64,000 nt of DNA from Enterobacter ludwigii (GTDB taxonomy: Bacteria; Pseudomonadota; Gammaproteobacteria; Enterobacterales; Enterobacteriaceae). Both the position numbers and the translations under genes were made by a program. The first letter of the stretch is position 1, and each line of letters starts with the position of its first letter. The notes beneath the pieces were generated by a model that was not told the DNA's origin, ran no database searches, and saw only the letters and a list, made by a program, of their open reading frames with translations. Below, piece by piece: positions 47,142-57,143 of the stretch. The stretch is taken from assembly GCF_001750725.1 (NCBI RefSeq), contig NZ_CP017279.1:3348001-3412000 (forward strand), in the 5' to 3' direction.

Positions 47142-48398
47142 TTACTGGCTATCTTCGCGCCAGGCGTACTCAATCTCTTCGGCGAGAATTTTCACGCCCG
47201 CTTCGATTTTCTCCGGATCGGGCACGTAGTTCATGCGCATGCACTGATGCGTATGCGGCCACGGCTTATCCAGACCCGGGAAGAAGTAATCACCCGGTAC
47301 CATCAACACGCCGCGCTTTTTCAGGCGCTGGTAGAGAAGCTCGGTGGTGATCGGCAGATCCTTAAACCACAGCCACAGGAAAATTGCCCCTTCAGGTTTG
47401 TGGATCAGGCAGCGTTCTTCCGGTAAGTAGCGGCGAAGAATGGCGATCGTTTCCTGTACCCGCTGGTAATAGAACGGCTTGATAACCTCGTTCGACAGGC
47501 GCAGCAGGTCATTACGTTTGATCATTTCACACATCATCGCCGGGCCGATTCCCCCCGGGGAAAGGCTGATAATGCCGTTCATGTTGGTAATGGCGGTGAT
47601 GATTTTTTCATTGGCGATGATGATCCCGCAACGGCTGCCCGGCAGACCCAGCTTGGAAAGGCTCATACACAGGACGATGTTCGGGTTCCACAGCGGACGT
47701 GCTTCGCTGAAGATGATCCCCGGGAACGGCACGCCATAAGCATTATCAATCACCAGCGGGATGTCGTGCTGATTCGCCAGCGCATCCAGCTTCATCAGTT
47801 CGTCGTCGGTGATGACGTTGCCCGTTGGGTTGGTTGGACGTGATACGCAGATCATGCCCGTCTCTTCACCAATATGCAGATGTTCAAAGTCGACATGATA
47901 TTTGAACTGGCCTTCTGGCAGCAGCTCAATATTCGGGCGCGCCGAGACGAACAGATCCTCTTCGAGGCCGGAATCGGCATAGCCGATGTACTCTGGCGCC
48001 AGCGGGAACAGCACTTTTTTGGTGGTGCCGTCGGCGCGACGGCCTGCGAAAAGATTAAACAAGTAGAAAAATGCGCTCTGACTGCCGTTTGTCAGTGCAA
48101 TATTCTGTGGTTCGATATCCCAACCCAGCTCTTTGCGCAGCATTTCAGCGAGCAGCGTCAGCAGTTCGGTTTTACCCTGCGGGCCGTCGTAGTTGCAAAG
48201 CGCATCGGTTGCTTTCCCGCTTTCCAGCATCTGAGCCAGCAGCGTCTGAAAATAGGTGTTCATCTCCGGGATTTGAGCCGGGTTTCCGCCGCCGAGCATG
48301 ATGGCGCCTGGTGTGCGCAGCCCGTCGTTGAGGTCCTCCATCAGGCGAGTAATGCCTGAATGGCGGGTGAATTTGTCGCCGAAAAGTGAAAACGTCAT
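47142..48398 (-). CDS. avtA: Valine-pyruvate aminotransferase
   Basis: AvtA (transaminase C) swaps the amino group between L-valine or 2-aminobutyrate and pyruvate or alanine. It contributes to alanine and valine synthesis. It is a 418-residue class I PLP enzyme. The PLP lysine is in CMSLSKLGLPGSRCG (about 253-267). The cofactor-binding Asn and Asp-Tyr are in SRPTNPTGN and VIDNAYG. The C-terminal Arg that binds the carboxylate is near MRMNYVPDP. ATG 48398 (MTFSLFGDKFTRHSG) is the recognised start; the 22-codon extension upstream is not family-like. Confidence 0.96.
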   Translation of the reverse strand: MTFSLFGDKFTRHSGITRLMEDLNDGLRTPGAIMLGGGNPAQIPEMNTYFQTLLAQMLESGKATDALCNYDGPQGKTELLTLLAEMLRKELGWDIEPQNIALTNGSQSAFFYLFNLFAGRRADGTTKKVLFPLAPEYIGYADSGLEEDLFVSARPNIELLPEGQFKYHVDFEHLHIGEETGMICVSRPTNPTGNVITDDELMKLDALANQHDIPLVIDNAYGVPFPGIIFSEARPLWNPNIVLCMSLSKLGLPGSRCGIIIANEKIITAITNMNGIISLSPGGIGPAMMCEMIKRNDLLRLSNEVIKPFYYQRVQETIAILRRYLPEERCLIHKPEGAIFLWLWFKDLPITTELLYQRLKKRGVLMVPGDYFFPGLDKPWPHTHQCMRMNYVPDPEKIEAGVKILAEEIEYAWREDSQ

Positions 48399-48540
48399 AG
48401 CAGGTGATCTGTCGAGCTTATTTTGAAAGTGGGTAACCATAACGCTAGCACCGTGCTGGTGCAAATCGAGAGATGCGGTCGGGATTGTTGTTTTATGTGG
48501 CGGGAAGGTATTTAGGTAGTGGATTGTTCTGGTGAAATAT

Positions 48541-48563
48541 CCCTCTCCCGGAGGGGGAGAGGG
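48541..48563. repeat. Short GC-rich palindrome between malS and avtA
   Basis: CCCTCTCCC-GGAGG-GGGAGAGGG, a perfect 9-bp stem. It lies 16 bases after the malS stop and upstream of avtA. Confidence 0.78.
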
Positions 48564-48578
48564 AACCGGTTGGCGTCG

Positions 48579-50609
48579 TTATTGATTACCCGCCCACACC
48601 ACCATGACCTTATCGCCATTGTGCTCGCGAACGAAGCCGTAGCCTTCTTTCAGCGACAGCGTGGTTTGTTTGCCTTCACCTATTGCGGGATGACGGGCGC
48701 GGAACTGGCCCAGAACCTGCCAGTGGGCGACGGTTAAGGCCTGCTTGCCCGTCACGTCCTGCCAGTTCATATCCGAGCGGGTGCCCTGTAATGGATCAGA
48801 CCCTGTCGGTCCGAATGGCCGCTCGGATTCATCGCCGTAGTAAATTTGTACGCTGCCCGGTGCGAGCAGGAGCAGCTCTGCGGCACGCTGGCCGCCTTCA
48901 CGGAAAAGGCGTGTGTCATGCGACGAGAGATAGCTCAGGACATTGAAGCTTTGCAGTTTTTCCGCCATCTGCTGCCAGGTCAGGTCGATGTCCGCCAGAC
49001 AACCGACCGCTTTTGCTGCCTGCTCCTGATAATCAAAGTTGATCATCGCGTCAAACCCGTGGCGGTAATAATCGCTTTGCATCACGCCGTGGCCCCATGA
49101 CTCGCCGGTCATCCAGAACGGGGTATTGTCGAGTTTTTTGTCGGGGTTCGCGCCTTTCCAGGCTGCCAGCGCCTGGCTGGCCTGATCTTTCAACTGCTGC
49201 CAGGCCTCGAGTTCCACGTGTTTTGCCGTATCCACCCGGAAACCGTCAATGCCATAGTCACGTACCCACTGGCTGAGCCAGTGGGTCAGGTAATCACGCG
49301 GGGTGTAGCCCGAAATGGCCTTCGCGTGGGTATCAGGTTTATGTTGGTAGAAGTTGGGTAAACCGGAAGGGGTCGTCGACTCCGTTTTCAGGTCCGGCAG
49401 GAATGCCAGCGACAGGGTTAAATCGTCGAAGCCGGGATTGTCATAATCACCAATGTCGGTGCGGATCCACTTTTTACCCCACCATTTTTCCCAGGCGGCT
49501 TTGTCGCTGAAGTTGATGTAATCGTTGAAGCTGTGCCAGCTTTGGCCTGCTCCCGGCTTCCAGTCCGTCCAGTGCTCGCCCAGCGTTTTTTTCAGTTCTT
49601 CACCCTGCAGATAAAGGGCCCCGAACTGGAACGCCTGCATGTCTGCGAGCGTCGCGTAACCCGTGTGGTTCATGACGATATCAAACAAGATGCGGATCCC
49701 GCGTTTATGCGCTTCATCGACAAGGTGGCGTAAATCATCTTCGGTGCCCATGTTGGCATCAAGCGTGGTCCAGTCCTGGGTGTAGTAGCCATGATAGGCG
49801 TAGTGGGGGAAGTCACCTTTGGTGCCACCGCCAACCCAGCCGTGGATCTGCTCCAGCGGGGAGCTTATCCAGAGCGCATTCACGCCCAGCTGCTGTAAAT
49901 AATCGAGCCGGGTTGTAAGCCCCTTGAGATCGCCACCGTGGAAGGTGCCGATCTCCTGCATGCCATCTTTGTGGCGTCCATAGCTGTTATCGTTAGAGGG
50001 ATCGCCGTTGACAAAGCGGTCAGTCAGCACGAAATAGACGGTGGCGTTTTGCCAGCTAAAGGGCGCGGGTTTGTCGGTCTCAGCGCGTTCAAGCAGCAGC
50101 AGACCGTTGCTGTTGGCGGCGGGTTGCAGGGTGATTTTTCCATTCTGCACTGTTGCAGTCTTTTTGCTGTAGAAATCACGGACCACCGATCCTTCCGGGA
50201 AATCGTTGCCAACTTCAAGCGTCAGGGGCTTACCGTCCCACTTCGGACACTGGCGGGTAACGTTTGCAACCGACGGTTCCGCTGTGCTCTGAATAGTCAG
50301 CATCAGTGTAGGCGTACCGGAGCGGGTATCGACACGCATCTGATACTCGCCGTCGCGGAACAGTCGCCACTGCGGCGGCGTGCCGTCACATTTTTTAAGC
50401 GACAGCATCTCATTGAGTTTTATTGCATCCGTTGGCTGCCAGCACGTGTTGTCAAAACTCAGCGTAAGAGGGCGAGTACCCTTCGCAAGCTTTGCCTGGC
50501 TGGTGAATATCCCGGTACCTTCGGCGCTAAAGGTGTTGAAACCCGGTGATGACCAGTCAGCATGAGCCAGTGCGGGTAACATCAGAAAAGCTAATGCGGT
50601 GCGTTTCAT
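48579..50609 (-). CDS. malS: Periplasmic alpha-amylase
   Basis: MalS cuts long maltodextrins in the periplasm to sizes suited to the maltose transporter. It has 676 residues or one less, depending on stop counting. A signal peptide (1-17, MKRTALAFLMLPALAHA) is followed by an N-terminal beta domain with Cys pairs, then the GH13 barrel. The catalytic Asp is in YGIDGFRVDTAKHVE (about 447-461), the acid in MTGESWGHG, and the transition-state Asp in SYLSSHDTRLF. ATG 50609 gives the mature start; the frame runs 13 codons further. MalT boxes lie upstream. Confidence 0.96.
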   Translation of the reverse strand: MKRTALAFLMLPALAHADWSSPGFNTFSAEGTGIFTSQAKLAKGTRPLTLSFDNTCWQPTDAIKLNEMLSLKKCDGTPPQWRLFRDGEYQMRVDTRSGTPTLMLTIQSTAEPSVANVTRQCPKWDGKPLTLEVGNDFPEGSVVRDFYSKKTATVQNGKITLQPAANSNGLLLLERAETDKPAPFSWQNATVYFVLTDRFVNGDPSNDNSYGRHKDGMQEIGTFHGGDLKGLTTRLDYLQQLGVNALWISSPLEQIHGWVGGGTKGDFPHYAYHGYYTQDWTTLDANMGTEDDLRHLVDEAHKRGIRILFDIVMNHTGYATLADMQAFQFGALYLQGEELKKTLGEHWTDWKPGAGQSWHSFNDYINFSDKAAWEKWWGKKWIRTDIGDYDNPGFDDLTLSLAFLPDLKTESTTPSGLPNFYQHKPDTHAKAISGYTPRDYLTHWLSQWVRDYGIDGFRVDTAKHVELEAWQQLKDQASQALAAWKGANPDKKLDNTPFWMTGESWGHGVMQSDYYRHGFDAMINFDYQEQAAKAVGCLADIDLTWQQMAEKLQSFNVLSYLSSHDTRLFREGGQRAAELLLLAPGSVQIYYGDESERPFGPTGSDPLQGTRSDMNWQDVTGKQALTVAHWQVLGQFRARHPAIGEGKQTTLSLKEGYGFVREHNGDKVMVVWAGNQ

Positions 50610-50923
50610 TCCATTTTCCTGTCGCGGCATTTTTGACCAGTGTGCCATCAGGTGTGGGGTAAAAACTCATCCCCCGGGGCTTTCTGCAAGGATGACGCGT
50701 GAGGATGAGTGATCCCGCGCAAAATTAGGAAGTTATCTGCGAGTTCGCGCACAATTTTTCAGAATTGATGCTTATGTGAGCAGGTTTCAGGTGACATAGT
50801 TTCGGAATTGGACTATTTCTATACGTGCTCTTGCAGTCTATTTTTGTTATGATTTGAGATTCCGCTCTCAAATTTGTGAAAAAAATAAGGTGTTGGAATG
50901 TTTATATCCGACCAGGAGACCTA
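50610..50923. promoter_or_regulatory. malS-bax divergent control region with MalT boxes
   Basis: The 314-base gap holds no gene. GGGGATGAGT on the minus strand (50665-50674) matches the MalT box GGGGAKGAGG in nine of ten positions. GAGGATGAGT on the plus strand (50701-50710) is a weaker match. Both lie 56-101 bases before malS, where activator sites are expected. Nearer bax a TATGAT hexamer (50846-50851) could be its -10, but no good -35 pairs with it. Confidence 0.6.
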
Positions 50924-51748
50924 ATGATATCGACTCCCATTCGACGATATGGGGCCGCGATACTCATGTTACTCACCATGGCATTTTCGGGTGAGGTGCT
51001 TGCGAAGACGCACACGGATACAACGAGTAAGAAAGCCCACGTAATAAAGACGACAAGTAGTAAGGTTAGCAGTAAACAAGAGTATTCTCGCAATAGTGCA
51101 AAGAGTAGTTCACTTCCTGATTTGCGAAAATACCCTTCCGGAACACCAAGGAAAAAAGCGTTTCTCCGGACGGTAATGCCTTACATCACAAGTCAAAACG
51201 CCGCGATTACTGCGGATCGTAACTGGTTGATTGCCAAACAGTACGACAGCCGTTGGTCGCCATCAGAACGCGCGCGCCTGAAAGATATCACCAAACGCTA
51301 CAAGGTGAGCTGGAACGGTAACACGCGCCGTGTGCCGTGGAACTCTCTCTTAGAGCGTGTCGACATTATCCCGGGGAGCATGGTTGCGACCATGGCTGCA
51401 GCCGAAAGTGGCTGGGGTACCTCGAAACTGGCGCGTAATAACAACAACCTGTTTGGTATGAAATGTATCAAGGGTCGTTGTAACAATGCACCAGGTAAGG
51501 TGAAAGGTTATTCTCAGTTTGAATCAGTGAAAGATTCTGTGAATGCCTACGTGGTGAATCTGAACACGCATCCGGCCTACTCATCGTTCCGTAAATCGCG
51601 CGCTCAGCTGCGTAAAGCGGATCAGGAAGTGACGGCCAGCACGATGATCCACAAGCTGAAAGGTTATTCGACCAAGGGACAGAGCTATAACAACTATCTG
51701 TTCGCGATGTACCAGGATAACCAGCGCTTAATCGCCGCACATATGTAA
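50924..51748 (+). CDS. bax: Bax, glucosaminidase-domain protein
   Basis: A 274-residue envelope protein. The signal peptide (1-24) ends FSGEVLAK. A basic, Ser/Lys-rich linker (25-65) precedes the catalytic domain. A mannosyl-glycoprotein endo-beta-N-acetylglucosaminidase-like (GH73-related) domain (about 130-270) has the likely catalytic Glu in AAAESGWGTSKLARNNNNLFG (near 170). It is predicted to cut peptidoglycan glycan strands, but this is not demonstrated for Bax. The start is ATG 50924 with AGGAGACC upstream, giving the E. coli length; an in-frame TTG/ATG run 16 codons earlier is unlikely. It converges on xylR. Confidence 0.94.
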   Translation: MISTPIRRYGAAILMLLTMAFSGEVLAKTHTDTTSKKAHVIKTTSSKVSSKQEYSRNSAKSSSLPDLRKYPSGTPRKKAFLRTVMPYITSQNAAITADRNWLIAKQYDSRWSPSERARLKDITKRYKVSWNGNTRRVPWNSLLERVDIIPGSMVATMAAAESGWGTSKLARNNNNLFGMKCIKGRCNNAPGKVKGYSQFESVKDSVNAYVVNLNTHPAYSSFRKSRAQLRKADQEVTASTMIHKLKGYSTKGQSYNNYLFAMYQDNQRLIAAHM

Positions 51749-51751
51749 TTC

Positions 51752-51785
51752 AAAAAAACGCCTTCCATCGGAAGGCGTTTTCTTT
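51752..51785. terminator. Bidirectional intrinsic terminator between bax and xylR
   Basis: A run of seven A, CGCCTTCC-ATC-GGAAGGCG, then TTTTCTTTTC. The perfect 8-bp stem with A and T tracts on its two sides can end both bax (plus) and the xylFGHR transcript (minus). Confidence 0.93.
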
Positions 51786-51795
51786 TCTCTTTTTT

Positions 51796-52974
51796 CTACA
51801 TCATCACTTCGCTGTGACGCTCCCGGTACTCTTTTGGCGTACTTTCATACTCCTTTCGGAACACGGAATAAAAATATTGCAGCGACGGGTAACCGCACAT
51901 CTGTGAGATTTCGTTGATCGACAATGAGGTGGAGATCAGCAGGCTGCGTGCTTTCTCCAGTTTCTCGGCGTGGATGACCGCATGAATGGTTTCGCCCACT
52001 TCCTCTTTAAACCGCTTCTCCAGATTCGAACGGGAAATACCCACCGAGTCCAGCACCTGATCGACCTTAATCCCTTTGCAGGCGTTGTTGCGAATGTAGT
52101 GCATGGCCTGAATAACTGCCGGGTCGCTTAAGGAGCGGTAATCCGTTGAACGGCGTTCGACTACGCGAACTGGGGGAACCAGTAAGCGCTGAAGCGGCAA
52201 CGCTTCTTTATCCAGCAGACGATGCAGTAACTTCGCCGCCTGATAGCCCATCTGCCGCGTACCCTGTGCCACGGACGAGAGCGCCACGCGAGAGAGGTAA
52301 CGCGTCAGCTCCTCGTTATCGATGCCAATGACGCACAGTTTTTCCGGCACCGGAATGTGTAAATGTTCGCAGACCTGCAAGACGTGGCGGGCACGAGCAT
52401 CCGTAACGGCAATGATGCCGGTTTGCGGCGGCAGAGTTTGCAGCCAGTCCGCCAGTCGGTTTTGCGCGTGCTGCCAGTTTTCCGGCGCGGTCTCCAGCCC
52501 CTGATAAACCACGCCGCGGTACTTCTCCTGCGCGACAAGCTGGCAGAAAGCATGTTCACGCTCAACTGCCCAGCGCTTGCCGCTGGTTGACGGTAAACCA
52601 TAAAACGCGAAGCGATGGACGCCTTTCTCTTTCAAATGCAGGAAGGCGGTCTCAACCAGCGCATGGTTATCGGTGGCGATATAGTGGACCGGCGGATAGT
52701 GCTCGGGCGCATGGTAAGAGCCGCCGACGCCGACAATCGGAACGTCGACGTCAGTCAGCAATTGCTCAATGACGGGGTCGTCGTAGTCAGCGATGACCCC
52801 ATCGCCCAGCCACTCTTTGATGTTTTCGAGACGGGTTCGGAAATCTTCTTCGATAAAAATATCCCACTCGGATTGCGACGCCTGCAAATATTCACCAACG
52901 CCCTCCACCACCTGACGGTCGTAGGCTTTGTTGGCATTGAATAACAACGTGATGCGGTGACGCTTTTCAAACAT
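51796..52974 (-). CDS. xylR: XylR, xylose operon activator
   Basis: XylR activates xylAB and xylFGH on binding D-xylose. It has 392 residues. The N-terminal ligand domain (about 5-275) is a periplasmic-binding-protein/LacI-like fold starting RHRITLLFNANKAYDRQ. The C-terminal AraC-type pair of helix-turn-helices (about 285-390) includes KVDQVLDSVGISRSNLEKRF and SINEISQMCGYPSLQYF. It is the last gene of xylF-xylG-xylH-xylR, 33 bases after xylH, and is likely also read from its own weak promoter as in E. coli. Confidence 0.97.
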   Translation of the reverse strand: MFEKRHRITLLFNANKAYDRQVVEGVGEYLQASQSEWDIFIEEDFRTRLENIKEWLGDGVIADYDDPVIEQLLTDVDVPIVGVGGSYHAPEHYPPVHYIATDNHALVETAFLHLKEKGVHRFAFYGLPSTSGKRWAVEREHAFCQLVAQEKYRGVVYQGLETAPENWQHAQNRLADWLQTLPPQTGIIAVTDARARHVLQVCEHLHIPVPEKLCVIGIDNEELTRYLSRVALSSVAQGTRQMGYQAAKLLHRLLDKEALPLQRLLVPPVRVVERRSTDYRSLSDPAVIQAMHYIRNNACKGIKVDQVLDSVGISRSNLEKRFKEEVGETIHAVIHAEKLEKARSLLISTSLSINEISQMCGYPSLQYFYSVFRKEYESTPKEYRERHSEVMM

Positions 52975-53007
52975 GGCTAACTTCCCAAATAAGTCACAAT
53001 ATTGTTA

Positions 53008-54189
53008 TCAGGCTCGTCGCTTGGTTGCAGAGTCCATCCAGACTGCCAGCAAAAGAATGGCCCCCTTGACGATATACTGCCAAAACGTCGGGACGTCCAT
53101 CATACTCATCCCGTTATCCAACGAAGCCATGATAAATGCCCCCATCACCGCGCCTGCCACGCTGCCGACACCGCCTGCGAGGCTGGTGCCGCCAATGACA
53201 CAGGCGGCGATAGCATCCAGCTCGGCGATGTTCCCGGCCGAGGGAGAACCCGCCCCCAGACGCGAGCTGAGGATCAACCCGGCGATAGCAACCATCAGGC
53301 CGTTAATGGCGAAGACGGCGAGTTTGGTGCGCTCGACGTTGATCCCTGAAAGGCGAGCAGCCTCAAGGTTGCCGCCGATGGCATAAATACGGCGACCAAA
53401 CGCGGTACGCGTGGCCATAAACATCCCGGCCAGCAGCAACAGTGCCAGCAGCAATACCGGCGTCGGGACACCGCGATAGTCGTTCAGAAGCCAGATTGCG
53501 CCCAGTACAATGACCGCAGTGAGTGCCTGACGACCGACTGTGGACGTTGACGCTGGCGATGCCAGACCCAACGCCTGACGGCGCATTCGTCCACGCCACT
53601 GCCAGGCCACAAACGCCAGCAACCCAATCACACCGAACGTAAAGCCGACGCTATCGGCGAGGTAGCTCTGACCAATTTGTGACATGGCTGCGCTGGTAGG
53701 GGAGACGGTGGTGCCGTTGGTAATGCCAATTAAGATCCCGCGGAAGGCCAGCATCCCCGCCAGCGTGACAATGAACGACGGGACTTTACGGTAGGCAACC
53801 CACCAGCCGTTCCAGGCGCCCAGCAGCAGGCCCAGCACCAGCGTAACCGCAATGGTCAGCGGCAGTGGCCAGCCAAGCCAGACGTCAAAAATGGCCGCCA
53901 CGCCACCAAGCAGACCCATCATCGACCCCACCGACAGGTCGATTTCCGCCGAGATAATCACGAATACCATGCCCACCGCGAGGATGCCGGTAATGGCAGT
54001 CTGACGCAGCAGGTTAGAGACGTTACGCGCGCTTAAGTACGAGCCATCGGTCATCCAGGTAAAGAACAACATGATGGCAATAATCGCCGCGATCATCACG
54101 AAAACCTGCAGGTTCAACGCTTTTAGCCCGGCAAACGCGCCGGGCGTCGGAACAGCGACTTTAATATCAGACGGATTGCTTTTCGACAT
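53008..54189 (-). CDS. xylH: D-xylose ABC transporter permease XylH
   Basis: A 393-residue inner-membrane permease with about 10-12 hydrophobic segments, of the RbsC/AraH carbohydrate uptake type 2 family. The cytoplasmic coupling motif appears in [21 protein letters not shown] (about 265-285). The [13 protein letters not shown] motif is present as [14 protein letters not shown] (near 80). It works with XylG (ATPase) and XylF (binding protein). It overlaps the xylG end by 23 bases. Confidence 0.97.
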   Translation of the reverse strand: MSKSNPSDIKVAVPTPGAFAGLKALNLQVFVMIAAIIAIMLFFTWMTDGSYLSARNVSNLLRQTAITGILAVGMVFVIISAEIDLSVGSMMGLLGGVAAIFDVWLGWPLPLTIAVTLVLGLLLGAWNGWWVAYRKVPSFIVTLAGMLAFRGILIGITNGTTVSPTSAAMSQIGQSYLADSVGFTFGVIGLLAFVAWQWRGRMRRQALGLASPASTSTVGRQALTAVIVLGAIWLLNDYRGVPTPVLLLALLLLAGMFMATRTAFGRRIYAIGGNLEAARLSGINVERTKLAVFAINGLMVAIAGLILSSRLGAGSPSAGNIAELDAIAACVIGGTSLAGGVGSVAGAVMGAFIMASLDNGMSMMDVPTFWQYIVKGAILLLAVWMDSATKRRA

Positions 54190-55708
54190 GACGTTCGCTC
54201 CTTAAAGCGGCTTCCATCACCTGCTCCTGCGTCAGGTTCTGGTTAATCAGATTGGCTTTCAGTTTTCCCTCGTGCATGACCAGCACGCGATCGCTCAGGC
54301 CGAGCACTTCGGGTAACTCAGACGAGATGACAATGACGGCAATCCCTTGCTGTACAAGCTGATTAATCAGTTTGTAGATTTCGTACTTGGCGCCGATATC
54401 GATCCCACGCGTCGGCTCGTCCAGGATCAATATGCGTGGGTTGAGGAGCAGGCAGCGCGCCAGGATTGCCTTCTGCTGGTTGCCCCCGCTCAGGCGTCCA
54501 ATGGCCAGTTCCGGGGAGGATGTTTTGACCTTGAGTCTGGCGAGCGACTGGAGAATGCACTGCTGCTCAGCAGCATCATCGAGGCTGCTCAGCGTACCGG
54601 AGAACCTATCGAGCGCGGCAAGCGTGATGTTTTTACCCACCGCCATGACCGGGACGATGCCATCTTTCTTGCGATCTTCCGGCACCATGGCGATACCGTG
54701 GGCAATCGCCTGCTGGCAGTTCTCGATTTTTACCGGCTGTCTGTCGATAAAAATACGGCCTTCCCAGCGACCCGGCCATACGCCAAACAGGCACTGGACG
54801 GCTTCAGTGCGCCCGGCCCCGACTAACCCCGCAATACCGAGGATTTCGCCGCTGTGAAGGGAAAATGAGACGTTATTCACGCGCTTGATGTGGCGGTTAA
54901 CGGGATGCCACGCGGTGAGGTTTTCCACGCGTAACACTTCGTCACCCGTGGTGTGCGGTTCGTTTGGATAGAGCGCCGTGAGCTCGCGCCCCACCATCAT
55001 GGTGATGATGTCATCTTCACTCATGCCGGCAGCTTCACGTGTGCCGATGTGCTGACCGTCGCGGATCACACAGATGGTGTCCGAAATGGCTTTTACCTCA
55101 TTGAGCTTGTGCGAAATGTAGATGCACGCAATGCCGTGGTTTTGCAGATCGCGAATGATATTGAGCAGGACGGCCGTTTCCTGCTCGGTGAGGGAGGCCG
55201 TTGGCTCATCGAGGATCAGCAGCCTTACCTGTTTGTTCAGCGCCTTGGCGATTTCAACCAGCTGTTGTTGCCCGAGGCCAAGATCACCGACGCGCGTATC
55301 CGGGGAAATCGCGAGACTTACCTGGGCCAGCAGTTTTTCACAGCGTAGCGTCATGGTGTCGTAATCCAGTACGCCATGACGTGAAATTTCGGCCCCCAGA
55401 AAAATGTTCTCCAGCACGGTGAGGTGCTTCACCAGCGCCAGCTCCTGGTGGATGATAGCGATGCCTTTGCGTTCGGTATCGCGAATGTGTGTCGCCTGAA
55501 TCACTTCACCGGCAAAGACAATTTCGCCTTCGTAACTGCCGTGCGGGTAGATCCCACACAACACTTTCATCAACGTCGATTTGCCCGATCCGTTTTCGCC
55601 ACACAGCGAGACCACTTCGCCGGGATTGAGCCGCAGACTGACGTTGTCGACCGCTTTCACCGCGCCAAAGCGCTTGGTGATGCTTTTCATTTCAAGTAAA
55701 TAAGGCAT
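54167..55708 (-). CDS. xylG: D-xylose ABC transporter ATP-binding protein XylG
   Basis: A 513-residue double-ATPase subunit. The first domain has Walker [10 protein letters not shown] (about 39-47), signature [12 protein letters not shown] (about 146-157) and Walker [10 protein letters not shown]. The second has LVGAGRTEA in place of Walker A (degenerate), signature [11 protein letters not shown] and [11 protein letters not shown]. One full and one degenerate site is normal for sugar importers of this class. ATG 55708 gives [19 protein letters not shown]; 12 more codons are open. It lies 71 bases after xylF. Confidence 0.97.
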   Translation of the reverse strand: MPYLLEMKSITKRFGAVKAVDNVSLRLNPGEVVSLCGENGSGKSTLMKVLCGIYPHGSYEGEIVFAGEVIQATHIRDTERKGIAIIHQELALVKHLTVLENIFLGAEISRHGVLDYDTMTLRCEKLLAQVSLAISPDTRVGDLGLGQQQLVEIAKALNKQVRLLILDEPTASLTEQETAVLLNIIRDLQNHGIACIYISHKLNEVKAISDTICVIRDGQHIGTREAAGMSEDDIITMMVGRELTALYPNEPHTTGDEVLRVENLTAWHPVNRHIKRVNNVSFSLHSGEILGIAGLVGAGRTEAVQCLFGVWPGRWEGRIFIDRQPVKIENCQQAIAHGIAMVPEDRKKDGIVPVMAVGKNITLAALDRFSGTLSSLDDAAEQQCILQSLARLKVKTSSPELAIGRLSGGNQQKAILARCLLLNPRILILDEPTRGIDIGAKYEIYKLINQLVQQGIAVIVISSELPEVLGLSDRVLVMHEGKLKANLINQNLTQEQVMEAALRSERHVEKQSV

Positions 55709-55779
55709 AACTGCTCCACATGACCCGAGGGAAGAACAGTACAACTCGATGCGCCCCCGCAGAGCAGGGGCGCGCTGGA

Positions 55780-56772
55780 TTACAGTTCACTCTTCTTGTG
55801 GAAACCGTCTTTAATGACGGTGGCGTCAATGTTCTCTTTATTGACTTCAATGGGGGTGAGCAGACGAGCCGGAACATCTTTAAGCCCGTTATTCAGCGTC
55901 GCGTCTGCCTTAGGTTGCTTACCATTTCCCAGCTCCACGGCAATTTCCGCCGCTGTATTCGCAAGCTGGGTAATCGGTTTGTAGACGGTCATGGTTTGTG
56001 TGCCTGCCATGATGCGTTTGACGCCCGCGAGGTCGGCATCCTGACCCGAAATAGCCACTTTTCCTGCCAGGCCCTGGGCGCTGAGTGCCTGGATTGCGCC
56101 CCCTGCGGTGGCATCGTTGGATGCGACGACAGCATCGATTTTGTTGTTGTTGGCGGTTAAGGCGTTTTCCATGATTTTCAGCGCGTTTTCTGGCAGCCAG
56201 CCATCCGCCCACTGATCGCCGACCACTTTAATCTTACCGCTGTCGATATACGGCTTCAGGACTTTCATTTGCCCTTCGCGGAACAGCTTGGCGTTGTTAT
56301 CAACCGGCGAGCCGCCCATCAGGAAATAATTGCCCTGAGGTACTTTGTCGATCAGGCTTTTAGCCTGTAATTCACCCACTTTTTCATTGTCGAACGAAAT
56401 ATAATAATCGATATCCGCATTATTAATCATACGGTCATAGGCTAAGACTTTTATGCCTTCTTGTTTGGCTTCTTTAACGACGTTACTTAATACCTGGCCG
56501 TTATAAGGGATAATGACCAGCACATCGACGCCGCGGTTGATCATATTCTCAATTTGCGACATTTGCGTTTCTTCGTTGCCGTTCGCGGATTGCACAAACA
56601 CATTCGCGCCAAGTGATTCCGCTTTTTTCACAAAAATATCGCGATCTTTCTGCCAGCGTTCAAGGCGCAGATCGTCAATCGCCATGCCAATTTTGACTTC
56701 CTTGGCATGTCCGGCAAAGCTTGCAAGGAGGAGCGTAGTGCAGAGAGTAAGGGACAGGTTCTTTATCTTCAT
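55780..56772 (-). CDS. xylF: D-xylose-binding periplasmic protein XylF
   Basis: XylF captures D-xylose in the periplasm and delivers it to XylGH. It has 330 residues: a signal peptide of about 23 residues ending FAGHAKE, then a two-lobed type I periplasmic-binding fold. Landmarks are [17 protein letters not shown] at the first strand, [21 protein letters not shown] and [15 protein letters not shown]. The start is ATG 56772; the 17 codons upstream do not fit. It is the first gene of xylFGHR, divergent from xylA. Confidence 0.97.
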   Translation of the reverse strand: MKIKNLSLTLCTTLLLASFAGHAKEVKIGMAIDDLRLERWQKDRDIFVKKAESLGANVFVQSANGNEETQMSQIENMINRGVDVLVIIPYNGQVLSNVVKEAKQEGIKVLAYDRMINNADIDYYISFDNEKVGELQAKSLIDKVPQGNYFLMGGSPVDNNAKLFREGQMKVLKPYIDSGKIKVVGDQWADGWLPENALKIMENALTANNNKIDAVVASNDATAGGAIQALSAQGLAGKVAISGQDADLAGVKRIMAGTQTMTVYKPITQLANTAAEIAVELGNGKQPKADATLNNGLKDVPARLLTPIEVNKENIDATVIKDGFHKKSEL

Positions 56773-57143
56773 AATTATAGGGCCTTTTTGTAGGGGTATG
56801 TGTTGCTGAGATAAAAGAAACATTCACTGCTGGGACGCAGCAAATTTTTAACGGGGAAAGGCGGGCTGGCAATTACAGATTTTTATCTTCGCATTATGAT
56901 ATTTGGTTTATTTCTGAATTTATGACCGCGATCGAATTTTAAAATACGTAACGTCTTAATTACATTTGATTATGGAAGCGGGACCGAAAAATAGTTTGCC
57001 TGCGCATTATTTTGCGAGCCAGCGCACAGTTGTGCATTCTCTCAATAGCAGTGTGAAATAACGTAATTGAGCAAGCCAAAATGTCTATTCACTATTACTC
57101 CTGTATCAACGACTCGCCGCATACCCTGATTATGGAGCTCAAT
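56773..57143. promoter_or_regulatory. xylF-xylA divergent control region
   Basis: This 371-base gap should contain the XylR and CRP sites that drive both arms of the xyl regulon. A+T-rich arms flank a weak CRP-like core TATGACCGCGATCGAA (about 56920-56935). Two related GACCG-containing stretches (56924 and 56990), each followed by A/T runs, are candidate XylR contacts. The last 63 bases before xylA are also an open frame, but the recognised XylA start is 57144. No small gene is supported. Confidence 0.55.

Noticed and set aside
57081..57143. A 21-codon N-terminal extension of xylA
   Set aside because: XylA proteins start at MQAYFDQL; the extension lies in the promoter region and is not conserved.
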